Assembly (NCBI RefSeq): GCF_900177275.1 | Contig: NZ_FXAG01000012.1 | Location: 62,001 to 126,000, forward strand | Direction: 5' to 3' | Length of the DNA: 64,000 bases | DNA from: Pseudogulbenkiania subflava DSM 22618 | GTDB lineage: Bacteria; Pseudomonadota; Gammaproteobacteria; Burkholderiales; Chromobacteriaceae | In this document: positions 53,579 through 63,382 of the stretch, piece after piece | Numbering within the stretch: the stretch's first letter is position 1 | Layout: each line of letters begins with the position of its first letter | The notes under the pieces: model-generated | Database searches by the model: none | Seen by the model: the letters and a program-made list of their open reading frames with translations, nothing else | Told to the model about the DNA's origin: nothing | Made by a program: the position numbers and the translations under genes

Positions 53579-53781
53579 AGTCCATCCCATTAGGCGGCTG
53601 CGCCTTCGCAGCTTGAGCGCCGGCAGTACTGCGTGCGAATCTATCGCTGAACAAATCGAAGATTTGCACGCAGTGATTCGCTCAGCGATCAGGAATCCTC
53701 ATGTACTCCGTGTACATTCCGGTTCCTGTGCGCTGGCGGCACTCAACCTGCTTTGGCTCGCTCGCCTACTGAAATAGACTT
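53579..53781. repeat. Palindromic intergenic repeat, copy D (upstream of mnmE)
   Basis: About 203 bp, the most complete copy. Its ends pair imperfectly over about 48 bp (left AGTCCATCCCATTAGGCGG, GCAGCTTGAGCGCCGGCAG; right CTGCTTTGGCTCGC, CTACTGAAATAGACTT). The centre has two interleaved inverted repeats: CTGCGTGCGAATC with GATTTGCACGCAG, and ATCGCTGAACAAATC with GATTCGCTCAGCGAT. It lies between mnmE and the yidC terminator. Confidence 0.8.
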
Positions 53782-53836
53782 TTCTTAGACCGCTTCGGCC
53801 AAGCTTTTCTCTGGCGGGTAATGTAAAGGGTGCCAG

Positions 53837-53866
53837 GAAAAAAGCCCGGCCATCAAGGCCGGGCTT
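53837..53866 (-). terminator. Intrinsic terminator of the rpmH-rnpA-yidD-yidC transcript
   Basis: Perfect 10-bp stem AAGCCCGGCC/GGCCGGGCTT with a 5-nt loop. Read leftward it runs into TTTTTT. It lies 198 bp past yidC, so repeat copy E lies inside the yidC 3' untranslated region. Confidence 0.85.
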
Positions 53867-53889
53867 ATCATCGGGTTCAAGAAACGGCT

Positions 53890-54066
53890 CAGAACCAATC
53901 CACGATCTTGCTGCGCGTCCCTGATCGGGGCTCATGTGCACTGCGTGCGAATCTATTGATTCGCTCAGCGATCGGAAATCCTCATGTACTGTGTGTACAT
54001 TCCGGTTTCTGCGCTGCTCTTCACCCCGCTGAGGGCCGCTCGCGACAGATCGTGAACAGGTTCTTA
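53890..54066. repeat. Palindromic intergenic repeat, copy E (3' UTR of yidC)
   Basis: About 177 bp, very similar to copy A (shared GTCCCTGATCGGGGCTCATG and CACCCCGCTGAGGGCCGCTC). Left AGAACCAATCCACGATCT pairs imperfectly with right AGATCGTGAACAGGTTCT, and the right end reaches the yidC stop codon. The centre is shortened compared with A, B and D. Confidence 0.78.
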
Positions 54067-55716
54067 GGACTGCAGTGCCAGTTTCCGGGCCTTCTCGATC
54101 TGCTTGTTGATGTACCACTGCTGCGCGATCGACAGCACGTTGTTCACCACCCAGTACAGCACCAGACCGGCCGGGAAGAAGAAGAACATCGCCGAGAACG
54201 CCAGCGGCATGATCTTCATCATCTTCGCCTGCATCGGGTCGGCCGGCGGCGGGTTCAGGAAGGTCTGCAGGAACATGGTGATGGCCATGATCGCCGGCAA
54301 CACGTAGAACGGGTCCGGGCGGGCCAGATCGTTGATCCACAGCGTCCACGGCGCCTGGCGCAGCTCGACCGAAGCCAGCAGCGACCAGTACAGGCCGATG
54401 AACACCGGAATCTGGATCACCATCGGCAGGCAGCCGCCGAGCGGGTTCACCTTCTCGCTCTTGTACATCTCCATCACGGCCTGCTGCATCTTCATGCGGT
54501 CGTCGCCGTACTGCTCCTTCAGGCGTTCCAGACGCGGCGCCAGCGCCTTCATCTTGCCCATCGAGCGGTACGAGGCGGCGGTCAGCGGGTAGAACAGCGC
54601 CTTCACGGTCAGCGTCAGCAGGATGATGGCCCAGCCCCAGTTGCTCACCAGCGCGTGCAGCTTGGTCAGCAGCCAGAACAGCGGCGAGGCGAAGATGTGC
54701 ACCCAGCCGTAGTCCTTGGCGTACTCCATGCCATCGGCCACCTTGGTGATGATGTCGAACTCTTCCGGACCGGCGTACAGCGGCACGGTGATCGAGCGGC
54801 TGGCACCCGGCGCGATGGCCGGCAGATCCACCAGCGTAGCGGCGGAGAACAGACCGTTGCTGCCCTTCAGCTCGAAGCGGCACGGCTGGCCGGCGGCGCA
54901 CACGCTCTGGCTGCCCAGCGGCTTGATGATCCAGGCGCTCATGAAGTAGTGCTGCAGCATCGACACCCAGCCATTGTCGGCGCTCTTGACGTAGTCACCC
55001 TTGCCCTTGGTCAGATCGTCGAACGACACCTTCTGGAACTTGCCGTCGGTGGTGTACACCGCCGGGCCGGTGAAGGTGCTGGCAAAGCGGCCTTCGCCTT
55101 CCGGCTTCTGGCCGTCGCGCAGCAGACGGAAGTAGGCGGTCGGGGCGACCGGCGCGCTGCCGCTGTTGCTGATGTCGTAACGCACGTCGATGTCGTAGGC
55201 GCCCTTCTTGAAGGTGTACACCTTGCTCACCTTCACACCGTTGGCTTCCGGCGCGGTCAGCTTCACTTCCAGCTTGTCGCCGCTCATCTGGTAGCTGGTC
55301 TTCTCGGCCGTGAACACGGTCTTGTGCGTCGGCAGCGCCGGGTTGGAGGCGGCCACCAGACCGGTTTGCGCCACGTACACGCGGCCGCCCTTGTCGGTGA
55401 ACAGCTCGAACGGCTTGCTGGCGTCCTCGGCAGCGTTGTGCTTCAGCAGATCCAGGCGACGCAGGTCACCCCCCACGGTATCAATCTCCGCCTTGTAGAG
55501 GTCGGTGCTGACCGTGATGCGCTGGCCCGACGTCAGCTTGGCGGCATCAGCCGGCTGGGCTGCCGCGCTCGGGGCGGCCGGGGCTCCCGGCGCACCCGCC
55601 GTCGTCTGGCTCTTGGCCAGCTGCTGCGGGGTCGGTTTGGGCGCAAAATACTCCTGCCAGAGCAGCAGGATGCTCATGGACAGAACGATGAAAATGATCA
55701 GTCGTTTGGAATCCAT
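54064..55716 (-). CDS. yidC: Membrane protein insertase YidC
   Basis: A 550-residue insertase. The N-terminal anchor [21 protein letters not shown] is followed by an alanine/proline-rich linker, a large periplasmic beta domain (~75-335) and the conserved five-helix core ([41 protein letters not shown]). It inserts proteins into the inner membrane with or without SecYEG. The ATG at 55716 starts the usual MDSKR sequence; the frame open to 55920 overlaps yidD and is rejected. The stop codon lies within repeat copy E. Confidence 0.96.
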   Translation of the reverse strand: MDSKRLIIFIVLSMSILLLWQEYFAPKPTPQQLAKSQTTAGAPGAPAAPSAAAQPADAAKLTSGQRITVSTDLYKAEIDTVGGDLRRLDLLKHNAAEDASKPFELFTDKGGRVYVAQTGLVAASNPALPTHKTVFTAEKTSYQMSGDKLEVKLTAPEANGVKVSKVYTFKKGAYDIDVRYDISNSGSAPVAPTAYFRLLRDGQKPEGEGRFASTFTGPAVYTTDGKFQKVSFDDLTKGKGDYVKSADNGWVSMLQHYFMSAWIIKPLGSQSVCAAGQPCRFELKGSNGLFSAATLVDLPAIAPGASRSITVPLYAGPEEFDIITKVADGMEYAKDYGWVHIFASPLFWLLTKLHALVSNWGWAIILLTLTVKALFYPLTAASYRSMGKMKALAPRLERLKEQYGDDRMKMQQAVMEMYKSEKVNPLGGCLPMVIQIPVFIGLYWSLLASVELRQAPWTLWINDLARPDPFYVLPAIMAITMFLQTFLNPPPADPMQAKMMKIMPLAFSAMFFFFPAGLVLYWVVNNVLSIAQQWYINKQIEKARKLALQS

Positions 55717-55739
55717 CTCTCGATTACCGGGAAAGGTGG

Positions 55740-55949
55740 TCAGGGAACCGGGTCGTAGCCGCTGCCACCCCAGGGGTGACAGCGCGAAATACGCCGAACA
55801 GCCAGCCAGCCGCCCTTGCAGGCGCCATGTTTCTTCACCGCCTCGATCGCGTAGCCGGAACAGGTCGGCACATAGCGGCAGCGCGGCGCGAGCCACGGGC
55901 TGATGGCGACCTGGTAGCAACGGATCAGGAAGATGAAGAGGCGTGACAT
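55740..55949 (-). CDS. yidD: Membrane protein insertion efficiency factor YidD
   Basis: A 69-residue protein with the invariant [11 protein letters not shown] start and the cysteine-containing [15 protein letters not shown] and [13 protein letters not shown]. It assists membrane insertion beside YidC. It begins inside rnpA (25-bp overlap) and lies 23 bp upstream of yidC, in the standard origin operon. Confidence 0.95.
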   Translation of the reverse strand: MSRLFIFLIRCYQVAISPWLAPRCRYVPTCSGYAIEAVKKHGACKGGWLAVRRISRCHPWGGSGYDPVP

Positions 55950-56287
55950 CGGGCTAGTTTACCAAAGAGTGAGGACAACGCCGTGACAGCTTCGGTGCGC
56001 GTCTCGCGGTCGAACACGAGGCGGGAACGCACCACGTAATCGAAGGAGCCGAGCGTCTGCTGATTCAGGCGGAACCACTCTCGAACGGTGCGCTTGATGT
56101 AATTACGGCGATACGCCCGCTTGGCGACCTTCTTGCCGACCACGAGACCGAGTCGCGGGCGGTTAAGACCGTTGGGGCGGGCGTATACCTGAAAATAGGG
56201 ATTGCTGCGCGCTTGCCGCAAACTAAAAACGGATGAAAATTCATCCGTTTTCAACAGCCGGTGCGCACGGCGAAAGCGAAAGGCCAA
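55925..56287 (-). CDS. rnpA: Ribonuclease P protein component
   Basis: A 120-residue basic protein that supports RNase P RNA in cutting 5' leaders from tRNA precursors. [16 protein letters not shown] is the N-terminus, [22 protein letters not shown] the RNR signature region. The start codon is TTG at 56287, three bases after the rpmH stop, so it is likely coupled to rpmH. A perfect 12-bp palindromic arm lies in codons ~13-21 (56226-56251). The end overlaps yidD. Confidence 0.93.
   Translation of the reverse strand: MAFRFRRAHRLLKTDEFSSVFSLRQARSNPYFQVYARPNGLNRPRLGLVVGKKVAKRAYRRNYIKRTVREWFRLNQQTLGSFDYVVRSRLVFDRETRTEAVTALSSLFGKLARCHASSSS
56226..56251. other. Perfect hairpin inside the rnpA coding sequence
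   Basis: AAAACGGATGAA pairs with TTCATCCGTTTT across a two-base AA spacer. It covers the KTDEFSSVF codons near the start of rnpA and, with its AT-rich ends, could lower rnpA expression relative to rpmH. Confidence 0.6.
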
Positions 56288-56290
56288 AAC

Positions 56291-56425
56291 TTACACGGCC
56301 AGACGCTTGCGACCCTTGGCGCGGCGGGCGGCCAGAACGGCGCGACCACCACGGGTCTTGGAGCGTACGAGGAAGCCGTGGGTGCGCTTGCGGCGCGTGG
56401 TCGAAGGCTGGTAAGTGCGTTTCAT
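56291..56425 (-). CDS. rpmH: 50S ribosomal protein L34
   Basis: A 44-residue basic protein starting [18 protein letters not shown] and ending GRKRLAV, standard L34. AGGA lies ten bases before the ATG. It is the first gene of the leftward operon driven by the promoter at 56467-56495. Confidence 0.97.
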   Translation of the reverse strand: MKRTYQPSTTRRKRTHGFLVRSKTRGGRAVLAARRAKGRKRLAV

Positions 56426-56466
56426 GATTCGGTGTTCCTATTTCGAAACGAGGAAATAAACGCGTG

Positions 56467-56495
56467 ATTTCACAAGAAAACCCCGGCTTTGTCAA
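56467..56495 (-). promoter_or_regulatory. Predicted sigma-70 promoter of rpmH
   Basis: Read leftward: perfect -35 TTGACA (56490-56495), a 17-bp spacer and -10 TGAAAT (four of six matches), about 41 bases before the rpmH ATG. It would drive rpmH-rnpA-yidD-yidC. Confidence 0.65.
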
Positions 56496-56515
56496 TCGCT
56501 AATTTTTTCTCTCCC

Positions 56516-56524
56516 TGTGGATAA
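56516..56524 (-). promoter_or_regulatory. DnaA box
   Basis: Perfect 9-mer TTATCCACA on the - strand (TGTGGATAA on +), between rpmH and dnaA. It overlaps the predicted dnaA -35. It is the only perfect box I see in the gap. Confidence 0.85.
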
Positions 56525-56546
56525 CTTTCCGGAAAACTATTAGAAT
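56518..56546 (+). promoter_or_regulatory. Predicted dnaA promoter overlapped by the DnaA box
   Basis: -35 TGGATA (four of six), a 17-bp spacer and -10 TAGAAT (five of six; 56541-56546). The -35 lies within the DnaA box, which fits autorepression. The resulting leader would be about 205 nt. Confidence 0.5.
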
Positions 56547-56701
56547 GTCAAAACTTAGCGCCCCCCACCCGCTGCGTAAGAATTGAACAGAAACCTTCCC
56601 CCTGCGGGCAAGGTTAGCCGCTCCGGCTGGGAGGATGCGCCTCTGCGCCATGCCGAACACTGACCGCCGCGCCGCCCACGAGGCCCTGGCACGGCGGTAT
56701 C

Positions 56702-56739
56702 TCCCGCCTTCGCGACAACGGACAACGGCGGGATTTTTT
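56702..56739 (+). terminator. Terminator-like hairpin in the dnaA leader
   Basis: TCCCGCC pairs with GGCGGGA across an 18-nt loop and is followed by TTTTTT, only 21 bases before the dnaA ATG. There is no + strand gene between here and 52209, so it may be an attenuator of dnaA or the end of a short leader RNA. Confidence 0.6.
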
Positions 56740-56760
56740 GCTTTTTATTGCGTGTACTTA

Positions 56761-58161
56761 ATGACCGAACTGGATCAATTCTGGCCTGCGTGCCTCGCTC
56801 GCCTCGAGGGCGAACTGTCTTCACAGCAGTTCAACACCTGGATCAAGCCGCTGGCCGCCGAACTCACCGAGGACGGCGTGCAGCTGTTGGCTCCCAACCG
56901 CTTCATCATGCAGTTCATCAAAGACCGTTTCCTCGGCCGCATCGAGGAACTGGCGGTGGAGCTGATGGGCGAGGTGCCGGTCGAACTGCGCCTGGGCAGC
57001 CCCAACGCCGCCCCGGTGGCGGTGCCGGCCAAGCCGGCCGCCCCGAGCGGCAAGAGCGCACCGGCCGGCGGCGCGGCTCCGGCCGTGGCCACCCCGGCCA
57101 AGCAGGCGGCGGTCAAGGCCATCGGCGGCGGGCACGAAAGCACCCGGCTCAACCCGGCGTTCACCTTCGATACCCTGGTGACCGGTAAGGGCAACCAGTT
57201 GGCGCGCGCCGCGGCGATGCAGATCGCCGAGAACCCTGGCGACCAGGCCTACAACCCGCTGTTTGTGTACGGCGGCGTCGGCCTCGGTAAAACCCACTTG
57301 ATCCAGGCCATCGGCAACCACGTCTATCAGAAGAACCCGCAGGCCAAGATCCGCTACATCCACGCCGAACGCTACGTGGCCGACATCATGCGCGCCTACC
57401 AGCACAAGGCCTTCGACGAGTTCAAGCGCTACTACCACTCGCTCGACCTGCTGCTGATCGACGACATCCAGTTCTTCGCGGGCAAGAACCGCACCATGGA
57501 AGAATTCTTCTACGCCTTCAACGCCCTGCTGGAAAGCGGCAAGCAGGTCATCATGACCTGCGACACCTACCCCAAGCAGATCGAAGGCATGGACGAGCGC
57601 CTGATTTCCCGTTTCAGCTGGGGGCTGACGGTGGAAATCCAGCCGCCGGAGCTGGAAATGCGCGTCGCCATTCTGATGAAGAAAGCCGAGGCCGACAGCA
57701 TCAAGCTCGACCACACCGTCGCCTTCTTCATCGCCCAGAACGTGCGCTCCAACGTGCGCGAACTGGAAGGCGCCCTGAAGCGCGTGGTGGCCTACGCCCG
57801 CTTCACCAACCAGAGCATCTCGCTGGAACTGGTCAAGGAAGCGCTGAAAGACATCCTCGCCGCCGGCAATCGCCAGGTGACGGTGGACGCCATCCAGAAG
57901 ACCGTGGCCGAGTACTACAAGATCAAGCTGGGCGACATGCACAGCAAGAAGCGCAGCCGCGACATCGCCCGGCCGCGCCAGATCGCCATGGCGCTGGCCA
58001 AGGAGCTGACCCAGCTCTCGCTGCCCAACATCGGCGACGCTTTCGGCGGGCGTGACCACACCACGGTGCTGCACGCCTGCAAGACCATCGCGGAGATGCG
58101 CGGCAGTGACGCCGACATCGCGCACGATTACGATACCCTGCTGCAAATGCTGCGCAATTAA
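56761..58161 (+). CDS. dnaA: Chromosomal replication initiator protein DnaA
   Basis: A 466-residue initiator. Domain I begins MTELDQFWPACLARLEGELS (SSQQFNTWIKPL). A low-complexity Ala/Pro linker spans ~80-125. The AAA+ domain has Walker A GGVGLGKTHL near 173 and Walker B LLLIDDIQF. The C-terminal DNA-binding domain has RPRQIAMALAKELT and GDAFGGRDHTTVLHA. The ATG at 56761 fits the family N-terminus; no clear ribosome site precedes it. The frame is open upstream to 56635, but that stretch covers the hairpin and is not family-like. Confidence 0.97.
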   Translation: MTELDQFWPACLARLEGELSSQQFNTWIKPLAAELTEDGVQLLAPNRFIMQFIKDRFLGRIEELAVELMGEVPVELRLGSPNAAPVAVPAKPAAPSGKSAPAGGAAPAVATPAKQAAVKAIGGGHESTRLNPAFTFDTLVTGKGNQLARAAAMQIAENPGDQAYNPLFVYGGVGLGKTHLIQAIGNHVYQKNPQAKIRYIHAERYVADIMRAYQHKAFDEFKRYYHSLDLLLIDDIQFFAGKNRTMEEFFYAFNALLESGKQVIMTCDTYPKQIEGMDERLISRFSWGLTVEIQPPELEMRVAILMKKAEADSIKLDHTVAFFIAQNVRSNVRELEGALKRVVAYARFTNQSISLELVKEALKDILAAGNRQVTVDAIQKTVAEYYKIKLGDMHSKKRSRDIARPRQIAMALAKELTQLSLPNIGDAFGGRDHTTVLHACKTIAEMRGSDADIAHDYDTLLQMLRN

Positions 58162-58182
58162 TACCTTTCGGGAGCCTGGAAC

Positions 58183-59289
58183 ATGCTGATTCTGCAAGCT
58201 GAACGCGATGCCCTGCTGAAACCGCTGCTGGCGGTGACGGGGATTGTCGAGCGTCGCCACACGCTGCCCATCCTGTCCAACGTGCTGATCGAGAAAAAGG
58301 ACGGCGCGGTGGGCTTTCTGGCCACCGACCTGGAAATCCAGATCACCACCGCCAGCGCCGAAACCCTGCCGGGCGAGTCGTTCCGCCTGACCACCTCGGC
58401 CAAGAAGCTGCAGGACATCCTGCGCGCCATTCCCGGCAACTCCACCGTGTCGCTGGAGCAGCAGGACAACCGCCTGACGCTGAAAGCCGGCAAGAGCCGC
58501 TTCAACCTGCAGACCCTGCCGGCCGAAGACTTCCCGCTGTTGTCGGTCAACGGCACGCCGGAAGCCACCTTCAGCCTGCCGCAGAAAGAACTCAAGCGCC
58601 TGATCTCGCAGGTGCAGTACAGCATGGCCGTGCAGGACATCCGCTACTACCTGAACGGCCTGTTGATGCAGACCGACGACAACCAGGTGCGCCTGGTCGC
58701 CACCGACGGTCACCGCCTGGCCTTCGCCGCCGCCGAAATCGACACCTCGTTGCCCAAGGCCGAGGTGATCCTGCCGCGCAAGACCATCATCGAACTCTAC
58801 AAGCTGCTGCAGGATAGCGACGAGCCCATCACCATCGAAGTGCTGGCCAACCAGGTGCGCTTCACCTTCGGCTCCACCGTCATCATCAGCAAGGTGGTGG
58901 ACGGCAAGTTCCCCGACTACAACCGCGTCATCCCGCTGGACAACGACAAACTGTTCCTGATCGACCGCCTCACCTTCCTGCACGCGCTGCAGCGCGCCGC
59001 CATTCTCGCCAACGAGAAATTCCGCGGCGTGCGCCTGGTGCTCAAGCCGGGCAGCCTGTCCATCCTGTGTACCAACAGCGAACAGGAAGAAGCCGAAGAA
59101 GAGCTGGAAATCGACTACGGCGGCGGCGAGCTGGAGATCGGCTTCAACATCAACTACCTGCTGGACGTGCTCACCAACCTGCCGGCCGACACCCTGCAGC
59201 TGGCCTTTGGCGACGCCAACCGCAGCACGCTGGTGACCATTCCGGACTACAGCCAGTTCAAGTACATCGTGATGCCGATGCGCATCTAA
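58183..59289 (+). CDS. dnaN: DNA polymerase III beta sliding clamp
   Basis: A 368-residue clamp of usual length (MLILQAERDALLKPLLAVTGIVERRHTLPILSN region). It has three similar domains and ends SQFKYIVMPMRI, the conserved C-terminus. It encircles DNA as a dimer and tethers polymerases. GGGAG lies eight bases upstream; the gene follows dnaA by 21 bp. Confidence 0.97.
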   Translation: MLILQAERDALLKPLLAVTGIVERRHTLPILSNVLIEKKDGAVGFLATDLEIQITTASAETLPGESFRLTTSAKKLQDILRAIPGNSTVSLEQQDNRLTLKAGKSRFNLQTLPAEDFPLLSVNGTPEATFSLPQKELKRLISQVQYSMAVQDIRYYLNGLLMQTDDNQVRLVATDGHRLAFAAAEIDTSLPKAEVILPRKTIIELYKLLQDSDEPITIEVLANQVRFTFGSTVIISKVVDGKFPDYNRVIPLDNDKLFLIDRLTFLHALQRAAILANEKFRGVRLVLKPGSLSILCTNSEQEEAEEELEIDYGGGELEIGFNINYLLDVLTNLPADTLQLAFGDANRSTLVTIPDYSQFKYIVMPMRI

Positions 59290-59319
59290 CGCGGTTTCGG
59301 CCGGCCTCGGGCATCACCG

Positions 59320-59331
59320 GGTTGGCCGAAG
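59320..59331 (+). repeat. Uptake-like word between dnaN and gyrB
   Basis: Exact GGTTGGCCGAAG, 30 bases after the dnaN stop. A partial inverted copy (TTTCGGCC, 59295-59302) precedes it, allowing a weak hairpin. Confidence 0.75.
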
Positions 59332-59360
59332 ACGAAGGCGGGGGCCTCCCCCGCCGGTGA

Positions 59361-61778
<2,418 letters not shown>

Positions 61779-61859
61779 ACATGTAGGATCCCACGAATAT
61801 CTAGATTTTTCCCACTTTTCTAGATTTTTGGGATTCTGCGCTCTGCACTCAGCTTAGCA

Positions 61860-61888
61860 AATGGCCTCCAGGTTTGGAGGCCATTTTT
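61860..61888 (+). terminator. Intrinsic terminator after gyrB
   Basis: Perfect 10-bp stem AATGGCCTCC/GGAGGCCATT with a 6-nt loop, followed by T residues. It marks the end of the origin block and the start of lower-GC accessory DNA. Confidence 0.9.
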
Positions 61889-62048
61889 CATTTCATGGTA
61901 ACCAACGGGAGTTGAAACTGGAGTAGCTGCAGGATCGCTTGTCGGTCTTAATGAACGATCTCCCCGGTTGAGACGATGTCGGCTACTAGAGGAGAACTTG
62001 ACATTCAGAAACTGGACTTGTAGGTCCGTATCTTGGCTAACAGAACTA
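61889..62048. other. Short gene-free stretch at the core/accessory border
   Basis: About 160 bp of lower-GC sequence between the gyrB terminator and the end of the HNH-like gene. I see no coding frame, RNA gene or recognisable attachment site. Confidence 0.5.
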
Positions 62049-63008
62049 TCATTTCTTTTGTGCCTGCATGTTGGTTGCCTTAGCCATCGCCTGCACGAAC
62101 TCTTGTGTCTGTATGTATTCCAAGAGCCACTTATTGTAGGGGGTACGGGTTAGCGTGCTCGTCCTAGCATCAATGATGACTACTTCACCCTCCAGCTCCG
62201 TGGCCGAAAAACCATCTGCTGGGGTAATGCAGAAGCCGGCAATAGATCCGAAAAGAATTACCGCAGAAATTATTTTGTTGCCCATTCGAAAACAGGTTAG
62301 CGCATGTTCATTGGGCCTTGCACGTGCCAGAGTAGGGATGATGTCAATATTCGTACCTCCGCCCAAGCCGGTAGCCCGAATCATATCTTCAGTTTCGGCG
62401 TGGATAGCCGCACGATAAATTTCACCGCTACGAGACTGAATGGCGTCGTCGCCAAAGATACAGACGGTCATCAGGTACGCAATTTTTCTGATCTCTTTGT
62501 GGATGATCTTGAGGTTGCCCTCCAAGCTGAGAGAGAGCTGCGGATTCGGCTCTGATACCGTCTCGCCGACTTCGACCTGTCGGCCTTTGCGGGCGTTGTC
62601 CTGCTGGAATTGCTTCATGAGTTTTTCGGTGGCGTCTCCGAAACCACGGACGCCCTTAACAACACCGTTTTCATCAACATCGACCGGTTTCGTAAAGCGG
62701 ACATTGACCCCTGCTTGTCCGAGAGTCGCTACCACCTCCTCACCGCTACTGGTGACCACTCCCTCAAGCTTTGCACTGACGAATCCGGAGCGGGATTTAA
62801 CTCCCTGCGTAGCGGCAAGTAAGCGCATGAGCGGGTCATTTATTGCAGGGGAGTCGATGAGTTCGTTCATCTTTGTGTTCTCCGCTTCGTCGGCGGGAAC
62901 GGTGAAACTCTCTGGGGCGCCGAATGCGTAGGGCAGGATATGCTCCCCATTCGTATTGGAAATTTCAGCAAGCGGCTTAACGGAATATGGACAGAGAGTC
63001 TGTTTCAT
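62049..63008 (-). CDS. Putative HNH-endonuclease-like protein with degenerate zinc site
   Basis: A 319-residue protein of visibly lower GC than its neighbours. The N-terminus (TLCPYSVKPL, then GEHILPYAFGAPES) resembles HNH nucleases of the CxxC...EHxxPxxLGG type, with His23 as the candidate catalytic residue. The zinc cysteines are mostly gone: one Cys6, and ADEAEN where CxxC is expected. The middle (VRGFGDATEKLMKQF) and the C-terminus, with one hydrophobic patch (IISAVILFGSIAGFCI), are unrecognised. No ribosome site precedes the ATG; a run of seven C lies just upstream. An in-frame TTG at 63035 is possible. Function uncertain. Confidence 0.5.
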   Translation of the reverse strand: MKQTLCPYSVKPLAEISNTNGEHILPYAFGAPESFTVPADEAENTKMNELIDSPAINDPLMRLLAATQGVKSRSGFVSAKLEGVVTSSGEEVVATLGQAGVNVRFTKPVDVDENGVVKGVRGFGDATEKLMKQFQQDNARKGRQVEVGETVSEPNPQLSLSLEGNLKIIHKEIRKIAYLMTVCIFGDDAIQSRSGEIYRAAIHAETEDMIRATGLGGGTNIDIIPTLARARPNEHALTCFRMGNKIISAVILFGSIAGFCITPADGFSATELEGEVVIIDARTSTLTRTPYNKWLLEYIQTQEFVQAMAKATNMQAQKK

Positions 63009-63382
63009 TGGGGGGGTTAAGCGGGATGGTGACAAACCACTAGCATATCAAAAATGAATAAAACATTTTGCACATGAGATCGAATTAGACTCAGGCCCAC
63101 TGATTTACTGCTATGGCGGAACCATCTTCTGCTGGCCAATTTTAGTCAATGTCCCTTCAGTAGTGAGAAGCGGACAAGCGAATGTGCTTTTCCCGAGCTG
63201 GCGACGGGTCGTTCCTGGCGGGATGCTGCCAAGTGACTCCCGATGCCCAGGTTAAGCACACCGCCGTCTATAAGAACCGTCTACGCACCAGTCAAGGCCA
63301 GGACAGGGTCTGTCATGCAACAGATGCGCTTCGCACGGGCTACGAGCTCTGCCGGTCCTTATGCTGGTCGGCGTATCGCAGT
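63009..63382. other. Gene-free accessory spacer
   Basis: About 370 bp with no convincing coding frame on either strand; the short frames at 63182 and 63243 overlap each other and look random. It begins AT-rich, suggesting a promoter region for the leftward HNH-like gene. Nothing else is recognised. Confidence 0.45.

Noticed and set aside
56635-56760. A 42-codon N-terminal extension of dnaA from an ATG with GGGAGG nearby
   Set aside because: It is not like DnaA N-termini, the GGGAGG is only one base from its ATG, and it covers the terminator-like hairpin. Kept as a leader feature instead.
56821-58983. A 720-codon open frame antisense to dnaA and dnaN
   Set aside because: Valine/aspartate/glutamine-rich shadow sequence over two certain genes.
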